This document shows, piece after piece, positions 26,626-34,519 of a DNA stretch of 63,884 nt. Below the pieces are notes generated by a model. That model saw nothing but the letters and a program-made list of their open reading frames with translations. It did not search any database and was not told the DNA's origin. The position numbers were made by a program, and so were the translations under genes. Source of the DNA: Candidatus Cryptobacteroides avicola (lineage in GTDB: Bacteria; Bacteroidota; Bacteroidia; Bacteroidales; UBA932); assembly GCA_017695115.1 (NCBI GenBank), contig JADILV010000037.1, positions 1-63,884 of the forward strand, given 5' to 3'. Numbering within the stretch: position 1 is the first letter of the stretch; each line of letters begins with the position of its first letter.

Positions 26626-26682
26626 GGCAGATGCGCCCGGAGCGACTTTTCCTTGTTTTTGGAGCTCCCGGGTGCATCTGCC
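26626..26682. repeat. direct repeat copy 2, forming a long hairpin
   Basis: Copy 2 (26629-26667) begins GGCAGATGCGCCCGGAGC and is followed by GCTCCCGGGTGCATCTGCC (26664-26682), its near-perfect inverted complement. A stem of about 18 bp with a T-rich loop results. It lies 36 bp upstream of the -7 box of the RND operon and could act as a terminator, a regulatory structure or a mobile-repeat remnant. Confidence 0.65.
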
Positions 26683-26717
26683 TCCGAAAATGCAACCCGG
26701 TTGCGCTCCCCCTTCCC

Positions 26718-26725
26718 TACCTTTG
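26718..26725 (+). promoter_or_regulatory. -7 box (TACCTTTG) of the RND efflux operon
   Basis: TAnnTTTG match with a TTG at about 17 bp upstream (26701). It leaves a leader of about 115 nt before the ATG at 26842. Confidence 0.5.
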
Positions 26726-26841
26726 CACCCGGTTAAGCGGGCCTGCGCAGACATTGGCGCCAGGCCAAAACACAACTACCTGAAAATCAATATATAACAA
26801 AACATCCAACCCTCACCGGAAAACAAATAAATTGAACCGAT

Positions 26842-28131
26842 ATGAATAAACGAATCATCATCCTGGGAATATCCGCGATGTTCCTTCTATGGTCCTGCGG
26901 ATCGGGAAACAGCCGCCAAGGCTCCGGAAGCACCCACGGACACCACGATCATGAAACAGAAGAGGTCCATGACCACCATGACCATGAAAATGAAACCGGA
27001 CATGACCACGAAGCGGAACTTCACGGACACGAAGCCGACCTGCATGCCGGGCATAACCATGCAGCCGGAGAGGCCGGACACAGCCATGGGGCAGAAGCAG
27101 CCGGACATTCGGACGAAATAGTCATCTCTCCTGAAAAAGCCGCGGCAGTAGGCATCGCCACCGAGACCGTAGCTCCGGGCAGATTCCGGGAAGTCATCCA
27201 CACAAGCGGGGAAATCCTGCCTGCAGCCGGAGACGAATCCACCATCGTGGCAACGACTGACGGAACCGTCACATTCGCAGAAAACTATACGGAAGGCATG
27301 GCAGTGGGACAGGACCAGGAAATATTCGCCATACTTTCAGGCAACCTACAGGACGGAAACCGAATTGAAAAAGCCCGCATAGCCTATCTCACCGCCAAAG
27401 AAGAATACGAAAGGGCCTCCAAACTCACGGACAGCAAAATCGTATCACAGAAAGAATTCGTAACCATAAAGGAAAACTACGAAACCGCCAGACTGGCCTA
27501 CGAAGCCCTCAAACCGAGTAAAAGCGGAAACGGTGTGGCGGTCACGGCCCCATTCAAAGGATACATCAAGAGCCTGACAGTAAAGCAGGGCGACTACGTT
27601 ACCACAGGCACGCCGCTCGCGACCATCTCGCAGAACAGCCATCTGGTCCTCGAGGCCGACCTCTCGCAGAAAGACTACGCCCGGCGCTACAGCATCGCCG
27701 GAGCGAATTTCTCCACAGCATACTCGGATCATGCATACAGCACATCCGACCTCGGCGGGAAACTGCTGTCCATCGGCAGAAGCCAGAATGAAGGTGAATA
27801 CTACATGCCCGTATCATTCAGCATCAGGAACACTTCCGATCTGGTACCCGGAGCATTTGCCGAAATATGGCTTCTGTGCAACGAAAAGGACAATGTCATC
27901 ACGCTGCCGCTTTCAGCCATAACCGAAGAGCAGGGACTCTATTTCGTCTACCTCAAGCTTGACGAGCAGTGCTACAAAAAGCAGGAAGTCACCCTCGGCC
28001 CGAACGACGGCCGAAGGACGGAAATCCTAAAAGGACTCAAGCCCGGGGACAACGTAGTGATAAAAGGTGCCTATAATGTAAAGCTCGCTTCTGCAAGCAA
28101 CGCCATTCCGGCGCATACCCACAATCACTAA
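26842..28131 (+). CDS. heavy-metal RND efflux periplasmic adaptor with His-rich N-terminus
   Basis: The 429-residue lipoprotein (signal ending LLWSCGSG) has 18 His in about 60 residues near the N-terminus (HGHHDHETEEVHDHHDHE is a typical piece), a likely metal-binding segment. The membrane-fusion fold follows: barrel-sandwich halves (ESTIVATTDGTVTFAENYTE; VTAPFKGYIKSLTVKQGDYV), a helical hairpin between them (about 170-225), then beta-barrel and proximal domains. It links the inner-membrane pump encoded 12 bp downstream to the outer-membrane channel. Overall this is CzcB/CusB-like. Zn, Co, Ni or Cu are possible substrates. Confidence 0.92.
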   Translation: MNKRIIILGISAMFLLWSCGSGNSRQGSGSTHGHHDHETEEVHDHHDHENETGHDHEAELHGHEADLHAGHNHAAGEAGHSHGAEAAGHSDEIVISPEKAAAVGIATETVAPGRFREVIHTSGEILPAAGDESTIVATTDGTVTFAENYTEGMAVGQDQEIFAILSGNLQDGNRIEKARIAYLTAKEEYERASKLTDSKIVSQKEFVTIKENYETARLAYEALKPSKSGNGVAVTAPFKGYIKSLTVKQGDYVTTGTPLATISQNSHLVLEADLSQKDYARRYSIAGANFSTAYSDHAYSTSDLGGKLLSIGRSQNEGEYYMPVSFSIRNTSDLVPGAFAEIWLLCNEKDNVITLPLSAITEEQGLYFVYLKLDEQCYKKQEVTLGPNDGRRTEILKGLKPGDNVVIKGAYNVKLASASNAIPAHTHNH

Positions 28132-28143
28132 ACCGTCTGAGCC

Positions 28144-31100
28144 ATGCTGAACAGAATCATAAAATTCTCACTCGACAACAGGCTGTTCATCCTCGTTGCC
28201 GCCATTCTGCTGATGATCGGCGGCATATGGACAATGAACAGGACAGAAGTGGACGTATTCCCGGACCTTAACGCTCCGACAGTCGTCATTATGACTGAAG
28301 CCGGCGGAATGGCCGCCGAAGAAGTGGAACAACTGGTCACCTTCCCTATCGAGACTGCCGTAAACGGAGCTACAGGAGTGAGGCGGGTACGCTCGTCCTC
28401 AACCACCGGATTCTCTGTGGTCTGGGTCGAATTCGACTGGGGGACAGACATTTACCTTGCCCGCCAGATAGTATCTGAAAAACTGACGGTAGTCAACGAA
28501 GAACTTCCGGAAAATGTAGGAAACCCTACTCTCGGACCGCAATCCTCCATCCTCGGTGAACTGCTGATCATAGGGCTGACCTCCGATACGACATCCATGC
28601 TCGATCTCAGGACCATCGCAAACTGGACCATCAGGCCGAGGCTGCTCTCGACAGGGGGTGTGGCCCAGGTAGCGGTTCTCGGCGGGGACATCAAGGAATA
28701 CCAGGTCCTTATCCACCCTGCCAAGATGAAACATTACGGTGTCACTCTCGGCGAAGTCATGGCTGTCACCCAGCAGATGAACCAGAACACCAACGGCGGT
28801 GTCATCTATGAATACGGCAACGAATATATTGTCCGTGGCGTGGTCTCGACAGAGGATGTCGGCCAGATGGCACGTTCCGTAATAAAAGTATCCGGCGGAG
28901 CTCCGATAACGCTCGGAGATGTAGCCGACGTACGGATCGGAGCGCAGCAGCCTAAACTTGGAGTCGCATCGGAAAAAGGCCGTCCTGCAGTATTGGTCAC
29001 CGTTACCAAACAGCCCGATACAGGCACGATCGAACTTACGGCCAAAATCGAAGCCGCCCTCAAAGACCTGCAGAAAAACCTGCCTGCGGATGTCCATATC
29101 TCAACAGACACCTTCCGTCAGTCAAGATTTATCGAAAGCTCCATAAGCAACGTCAAATCATCGCTTTATGAAGGAGCCATATTCGTAGTGATAGTCCTGT
29201 TCCTTTTCCTCGCCAATGTCAGGACGACCATAATTTCCCTTATTACCCTTCCGCTGTCGATGCTCATCTCGATACTTGTGCTGAACTGGCTCGGCATGAC
29301 CATCAACACGATGAGTCTCGGAGGACTGGCCATCGCCATCGGCTCGCTGGTGGATGATGCCATCGTCGATGTGGAAAACGTTTGGAAACACCTGCGGGCC
29401 AACAAAAAACTGCCTTCTGAACAACGTCTGCCTGTTCTGAAGGTCGTATTCGAAGCATCGAAAGAAGTCAGGATGCCGATACTCAACTCGACTCTTATCA
29501 TTGTCGTAAGCTTTGTCCCGCTCTTTTTCCTTTCCGGAATGGAAGGGAGAATGCTCGTGCCGCTCGGAGTGGCATTCATAACGGCACTGTTCGCATCGAC
29601 CGTCGTAGCGCTTACCCTGACTCCTGTACTGTGCAGTTACCTTCTCGATTACAATGTCAAAGGCGACGGAGTTCCTAAAGAAGCGTTTCTTGCCGTATGG
29701 CTCAGGAAATATTACAAGATAGCACTCGAATGGGTGCTCAGGCACAAAAAGAGTGTCGTCAGCGCGACCATTGCCCTGTTTGCGGTGGCTCTCGGGCTTT
29801 TCTTCACTCTCGGACACAGCTTCCTGCCTGCATTCAACGAAGGATCGTTCACTATAAATGTCAGCTCCCTGCCTGGAATTTCATTGGAAGAATCGGACAA
29901 AATCGGCCGTCAGGCAGAGGAAATCCTGATGTCGATCCCTGAAATCCAGACCGTAGCCCGCAAAACAGGACGGGCGGAACTGGACGAGCATGCCCTCGGG
30001 GTGAATGTTTCTGAAATAGAAGCACCTTTCGAACTTAAAGACAGGACACATGCCGAACTTCTGGATGAGGTGCGGCACAAGCTTTCCGTAATCTCCGGGG
30101 CGAATATCGAAATCGGACAGCCTATCAGCCACAGAATCGATGCGATGCTCAGCGGCACCCAGGCCAGCATCGCGATAAAGCTGTTCGGTGACGACCTGAA
30201 CCGGATGTTCATGATCGGCAACCGGATAAAGGATCTTATTTCCGGAGTCGAGGGTATAGCCGACCTGAATGTAGAACAACAGATAGAAAGGCCTGAAATC
30301 AAGATTGTCCCGAAAAGGGAGATGCTTGCCAAATACGGGATTTCCCTTCCGGCCTTCAACGAGTTCGTGACTGTCCACATGGCAGGAAAGACAGTTTCCC
30401 AGGTCTATGAGCAGGGCAAGTCCTTCAACCTTGTAGTCAGGGCCGATGAGGCGGACAGAGGGTCTTTCGAGGGCATCCGCAACCTGATGATAGATGACGC
30501 GCAGGGGAACAAGCTCCCGCTCTACTATGTAGCTGACATCGAGTCATCTACCGGACCGAACACCATCAACAGGGAGAACGTGAAGCGCAAGATAGTCATC
30601 TCGGCCAACACCAGCGGGCGGGATCTTCGCGGTGTAGTCAATGACATACAGGCTCTCGTAGATGAAAACATAGAACTCCCTGAAGGATATCATGTGGAAT
30701 ACGGCGGACAGTTCGAAAGCGAACAGGCGGCGAGCCGCATCCTGCTGCTTGCGTCCATAATGAGTATCATAGTGATATTCCTTCTTCTCTACATGCAGTT
30801 CAAGAGTGCTGCACAGAGCGGGGTCATCCTGCTGAACCTGCCTCTGGCACTCATAGGGGGAGTATTCGCGCTGCTCGTCACGACCGGAGAACTGAGCATT
30901 CCGGCCATCATCGGCTTTATTTCGCTGTTCGGTATAGCCACCAGGAACGGAATGCTGCTGATCAGCCATTACAACCTGCTGCGGGAGCAAGGTTACAACC
31001 TGTACGACAGCATAGTACATGGCTCACTCGACAGGCTCAACCCTATCCTTATGACAGCCTTGAGCTCAGCTCTCGCCCTGATTCCTCTTGCCATCCACGG

Positions 31101-31236
31101 AGACCTGCCGGGCAACGAAATCCAGAGCCCGATGGCCAAAGTGATTCTGGGAGGACTTCTGACTTCGACTTTCCTGAACGGGTTCATTGTCCCGATCATG
31201 TATTACTGGCTGCACAGGAAAGAAGCAACGCGGTAA
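28144..31236 (+). CDS. CzcA/CusA-type heavy-metal RND efflux pump
   Basis: The 1030-residue inner-membrane proton antiporter has 12 membrane segments in two halves with large periplasmic loops, normal for HME-RND pumps. The helix-4 motif reads GGLAIAIGSLVDDAIVDVEN. It matches neither the CzcA form (DFGxxxDGAVV) nor the CusA form (AIGAMVDAAIV) exactly, so the metal cannot be assigned. FNEGSFTINVSSLPGISLEE marks the start of the second periplasmic part. It lies between the adaptor and the TolC-like gene. Confidence 0.94.
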   Translation: MLNRIIKFSLDNRLFILVAAILLMIGGIWTMNRTEVDVFPDLNAPTVVIMTEAGGMAAEEVEQLVTFPIETAVNGATGVRRVRSSSTTGFSVVWVEFDWGTDIYLARQIVSEKLTVVNEELPENVGNPTLGPQSSILGELLIIGLTSDTTSMLDLRTIANWTIRPRLLSTGGVAQVAVLGGDIKEYQVLIHPAKMKHYGVTLGEVMAVTQQMNQNTNGGVIYEYGNEYIVRGVVSTEDVGQMARSVIKVSGGAPITLGDVADVRIGAQQPKLGVASEKGRPAVLVTVTKQPDTGTIELTAKIEAALKDLQKNLPADVHISTDTFRQSRFIESSISNVKSSLYEGAIFVVIVLFLFLANVRTTIISLITLPLSMLISILVLNWLGMTINTMSLGGLAIAIGSLVDDAIVDVENVWKHLRANKKLPSEQRLPVLKVVFEASKEVRMPILNSTLIIVVSFVPLFFLSGMEGRMLVPLGVAFITALFASTVVALTLTPVLCSYLLDYNVKGDGVPKEAFLAVWLRKYYKIALEWVLRHKKSVVSATIALFAVALGLFFTLGHSFLPAFNEGSFTINVSSLPGISLEESDKIGRQAEEILMSIPEIQTVARKTGRAELDEHALGVNVSEIEAPFELKDRTHAELLDEVRHKLSVISGANIEIGQPISHRIDAMLSGTQASIAIKLFGDDLNRMFMIGNRIKDLISGVEGIADLNVEQQIERPEIKIVPKREMLAKYGISLPAFNEFVTVHMAGKTVSQVYEQGKSFNLVVRADEADRGSFEGIRNLMIDDAQGNKLPLYYVADIESSTGPNTINRENVKRKIVISANTSGRDLRGVVNDIQALVDENIELPEGYHVEYGGQFESEQAASRILLLASIMSIIVIFLLLYMQFKSAAQSGVILLNLPLALIGGVFALLVTTGELSIPAIIGFISLFGIATRNGMLLISHYNLLREQGYNLYDSIVHGSLDRLNPILMTALSSALALIPLAIHGDLPGNEIQSPMAKVILGGLLTSTFLNGFIVPIMYYWLHRKEATR

Positions 31237-31270
31237 CTGCAGAATATACCGGATTAAAAAATGCAATGAT

Positions 31271-32485
31271 ATGAACAGAATAATACTTACAATAATATGT
31301 GCAGCTGCAGGGGCCGCGGCTTACGGCCAGGAACAGGACCAGGCGGCAGTGACCGTGCCGCTGCACACGCAGAGCATCGACGAAGTCCTGCAGTCCATAT
31401 CGGTCAATAACCCTGAACTTCAGTCCCTTGTCAAAGATACGGAAGCCGCGCAGCTGCAGCTGAAGACCGAAAACATGCTGGAGGACCCGACAGTGGAATA
31501 CAGTTCGTTCTACAGCCGCAATGTCACCGGGCAGTCCGGATCCGAACTGGTGGTTTCCCAGGGGTTCGACTTTCCTACAGTATATGCCACAAGGCACAAG
31601 CAGAACAGACTTGCAAGCGAATCCCTTGAAAGCGGACTGAACGCGGAAAGAAGACGGATTCTATTGGAGGCCAAGACATTATGTCTGGACATCATAATGT
31701 ACAGACAGCTCGGAGAACTTCTGGGCATGCAGGCAGAAATAGCGGGAGACATGCTCGGCCTGTATGAGAAGAGGTATGCTACCGGGGACGCTACGGCACT
31801 GGACCTCAACAAGATAAAGATGGAGCTGATGAATACCGCCACGAGCGTGGCAAATAACAATGCCGCCCTCGTGACTGCAGGGAACACCCTGTCCGCAATG
31901 AACGGAAATATAGAACTGGTTTTCGATGCGGACTTTTACCCTCTGGTGGAAGACATCTCCGATCCGCAGGCGGCAGTTGAGGAGTACCTTGCAGGCAGCG
32001 CGGCCATAGCGGCCGCTGAAACCTCTGCCCAGGCGGCTCAGAAACAGGTATCTCTGAACAAGCAGAACTGGATTCCGAAACTGGAAATCGGGTACAGGCG
32101 TAATACTGCTATCCGGGAAGCGGAACACGGTTTCCTTGTCGGCGGCTCGATTCCGCTGTTTTCCAACCACCGTAAAGTAAAAATGGCGAAAGCACAGTCC
32201 GCATCTGCCGTCAACCAGCTGGCCCTTGCCAAAGCACAGGCTCAAGCAGAGGCAAAATCGTTCATATCCGACATCAGGGAAACCAAGGCGGCTCTCGATG
32301 CATACGACGAGCCCCTTATGCGGGAAACCCTCTCCCTGCTCAAACAGGCGGTAGAGGGAGGCCAGATTTCAGTGATAGAGTATTTTGTCGAAGCGGCCAA
32401 CATATACACAAACCTGAGCAACTGCATTACTCTGCAGAACCGTTATCAGAAACTTCTTGCCCAGCTGTATATCAACAGATTATAG
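31271..32485 (+). CDS. TolC-family outer-membrane efflux protein
   Basis: The 404-residue protein has a signal peptide (MNRIILTIICAAAGAAAYG) and two long alpha-helical repeats typical of outer-membrane factors (about 45-200 and 240-400), with the paired phrases NPELQSLVKDTEAAQLQLKT and SLNKQNWIPKLEIGY. It should form the exit channel for the RND pump. The ATG at 31271 starts the signal peptide; an in-frame upstream extension overlaps the pump gene and is not needed. It is the last gene of the operon. Confidence 0.9.
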   Translation: MNRIILTIICAAAGAAAYGQEQDQAAVTVPLHTQSIDEVLQSISVNNPELQSLVKDTEAAQLQLKTENMLEDPTVEYSSFYSRNVTGQSGSELVVSQGFDFPTVYATRHKQNRLASESLESGLNAERRRILLEAKTLCLDIIMYRQLGELLGMQAEIAGDMLGLYEKRYATGDATALDLNKIKMELMNTATSVANNNAALVTAGNTLSAMNGNIELVFDADFYPLVEDISDPQAAVEEYLAGSAAIAAAETSAQAAQKQVSLNKQNWIPKLEIGYRRNTAIREAEHGFLVGGSIPLFSNHRKVKMAKAQSASAVNQLALAKAQAQAEAKSFISDIRETKAALDAYDEPLMRETLSLLKQAVEGGQISVIEYFVEAANIYTNLSNCITLQNRYQKLLAQLYINRL

Positions 32486-32609
32486 CATCTGTGCTTTTCA
32501 AACAAGTAACTGGGGTCGGTACAGGCTTTTGGTCCGGCTCCGGTTTTTTATTGGACTGACTTGACGTCAAAATACATCCGCCGACAGTACACTTTTAAAT
32601 GATTTGAGT

Positions 32610-32617
32610 TACCTTTG
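32610..32617 (+). promoter_or_regulatory. -7 box (TACCTTTG) of the sialate O-acetylesterase gene
   Basis: TAnnTTTG match 31 bp before the ATG at 32649. Confidence 0.5.
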
Positions 32618-32648
32618 GAATTTGGTTCAACTAACAATCAGACACATT

Positions 32649-34064
32649 ATGAGACTAAAAATTTTAACCACAGCCGCACTGACCGCCTTTGCGGCTTTTT
32701 CGCTTCAGGCGAAAATCACACTCCCCCCGGTAATCGGAGACAACATGGTGCTCCAGCAGCAGACAGATGCAGCCCTTTGGGGTAAGGCGGAGCCAGGAAA
32801 CAAAGTGACCATCAAGGCATCATGGGCAAAAAAGCCGGTATCCGTAACTGCCGGTACAGACGGAAAATGGAAAACCAGCATAGCCACCCCGGAAGCCGGA
32901 GGCCCTTATACCATAGAGATTTCCGATGGAGAGGCCATTGTCCTGAATGATGTCCTTATCGGAGAAGTGTGGTTCTGCTCAGGCCAGTCCAATATGGAAA
33001 TGCCTGTAAAAGGATTCGACAACCAGCCGGTCGAAGGTTCGGTAGACGTCATCCTCGGAGCCAAGGCGGAAAGACCCATAAGAATGTGCACAGTGCAGAA
33101 GAACACTTCCTGTACGCCTTTGGAGGAGTGCACTGCACAGTGGCAGAAGAATACTCCTGAAAATGTAGCCGAAGCCAGCGCGACGGCGTATTTTTTCGCC
33201 GACTGCCTCCAGAAAATACTTGACGTCCCTGTCGGCATCCTCATTTCCGACTGGGGAGGCACACCGATAGAGTCATGGATGGATAAGGAAACAATGCAGC
33301 GGTTCCCTGAATTCGACCTTGCCTTTCTGGATACTCCGGGCGCCGACTACAATGCATTCATGCCTTGTACGCTGTACAATGCAATGGTATCGCCGGTAAT
33401 TCCGTACACATTGAAAGGCTTCCTGTGGTATCAGGGAGAAGCGAACAGAGGAAGGGCGGACCAGTACTGCAGGCTCATGCCGGCCTACGTGGACATGATG
33501 AGAGAGAAATGGGGCAATGACAACATGCCGTTCTATTATGTCCAGATAGCTCCGTTCAACTACGCCGGACCGGAAGACGTGCTGGGCGCAATGCTGAGGG
33601 AAGCCCAGATGAAATGCCTGGAAACCATACCTCACAGCGGGATGGCAGTGACCCTTGATATCGGGGACTACGACTGCATCCATCCGGCAAAGAAAGCCGA
33701 AGTAGGCCGGAGACTTGCCTATATGGCACTTGTACACGACTACGGATATGCCGGGATCAATCCTGATGCCCCTATATACAAATCAATGGAAATAAACGGC
33801 AACAGGGCCGTCCTGACTTTCGATGTCGGATTCATGGGTCTCGCCCCGCTCGGACGTGCACTTACCGGATTCGAAGTGGCCGGTGCGGACAAAGTGTTCC
33901 ATCCGGCCAACGCCAGGATTGTCGGATACGACCGCGTTGAAGTGTACTGCGATACCGTTCCGGAACCTGCAGCGGTAAGATACTGCTTCAAGGACGCCGT
34001 ACAGCCTTCCCTCTACAACGGCTCCGGCATCCCTGCCTCCTCATTCAGGACGGACAGCTGGTAA
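32649..34064 (+). CDS. sialate O-acetylesterase family (SGNH hydrolase)
   Basis: The 471-residue secreted or periplasmic esterase has a signal peptide (MRLKILTTAALTAFAAFSLQA) and an N-terminal beta domain. The catalytic Ser lies in GEVWFCSGQSNMEMP and the Asp/His in DIGDYDCIHPAKKAEVG. It would remove acetyl groups from sialic acids or other acetylated glycans such as xylan. The ATG at 32649 is taken because it starts the signal peptide and lies just after the -7 box. A perfect 17-bp inverted repeat follows about 110 bp downstream. Confidence 0.92.
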   Translation: MRLKILTTAALTAFAAFSLQAKITLPPVIGDNMVLQQQTDAALWGKAEPGNKVTIKASWAKKPVSVTAGTDGKWKTSIATPEAGGPYTIEISDGEAIVLNDVLIGEVWFCSGQSNMEMPVKGFDNQPVEGSVDVILGAKAERPIRMCTVQKNTSCTPLEECTAQWQKNTPENVAEASATAYFFADCLQKILDVPVGILISDWGGTPIESWMDKETMQRFPEFDLAFLDTPGADYNAFMPCTLYNAMVSPVIPYTLKGFLWYQGEANRGRADQYCRLMPAYVDMMREKWGNDNMPFYYVQIAPFNYAGPEDVLGAMLREAQMKCLETIPHSGMAVTLDIGDYDCIHPAKKAEVGRRLAYMALVHDYGYAGINPDAPIYKSMEINGNRAVLTFDVGFMGLAPLGRALTGFEVAGADKVFHPANARIVGYDRVEVYCDTVPEPAAVRYCFKDAVQPSLYNGSGIPASSFRTDSW

Positions 34065-34173
34065 AGACCTTTGCTCCGCTGCACAGGCTTGAATATAAAT
34101 ATCCGGAATTCCAGACTCAAGCGCACGTGCACAGTTTTTCAATTTATTGACAATCAGCAGACAAGCAAAGCAA

Positions 34174-34217
34174 GAATGTACGGAAGACCTTATTCTTTTT
34201 AGGTCTTCCGTACATTC
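34174..34217. terminator. perfect 17-bp inverted repeat (possible terminator)
   Basis: GAATGTACGGAAGACCT (34174-34190) and its exact complement (34201-34217) enclose a 10-base loop TATTCTTTTT. It lies about 110 bp after the sialate esterase stop. The U-rich part is in the loop and there is no T run after the stem, so it could also be a palindromic repeat or mRNA-stabilising hairpin. The rest of the 34065-34519 gap holds no supportable gene; it also has a short GGAGGCA/TGCCTCC dyad near 34308-34323. Confidence 0.55.
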
Positions 34218-34392
34218 CATTTATGGCATATTGCTAATTTTCAACGTATTCTCATCATTTCACCGTACGCTCGGGTTGTCGGAAAACCAGGAAATAATAA
34301 CATATTGGGAGGCATCTGCCTCCACATAGCAATTTGTGGGGAGTAACGCCCAAATAATCAACGGTTCATATACGGAGGAGCGTATTTCTTGC

Positions 34393-34400
34393 TATCTTTG
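34393..34400 (+). promoter_or_regulatory. -7 box (TATCTTTG) of the FeoAB gene
   Basis: TAnnTTTG match 119 bp before the ATG at 34520. The long leader is GC-rich and includes a small GTCCC/GGGAC hairpin near 34488-34501. Confidence 0.5.
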
Positions 34401-34519
34401 GCGCCGGAAAACCGCAAATAAAAAAAACAGGGGGCCGGCAGCCGGGAAGGCAGTGGCAATGGATACATGGGGAGCCGGACGGATTGTCCCGTAAGGGACC
34501 TTAGGAAAAAAGGAACCAG

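Noticed and set aside
34401..34519. Riboswitch in the long FeoAB leader
   Set aside because: The leader is GC-rich and can fold, but no known aptamer consensus was recognised and only a 5-bp hairpin is clear.
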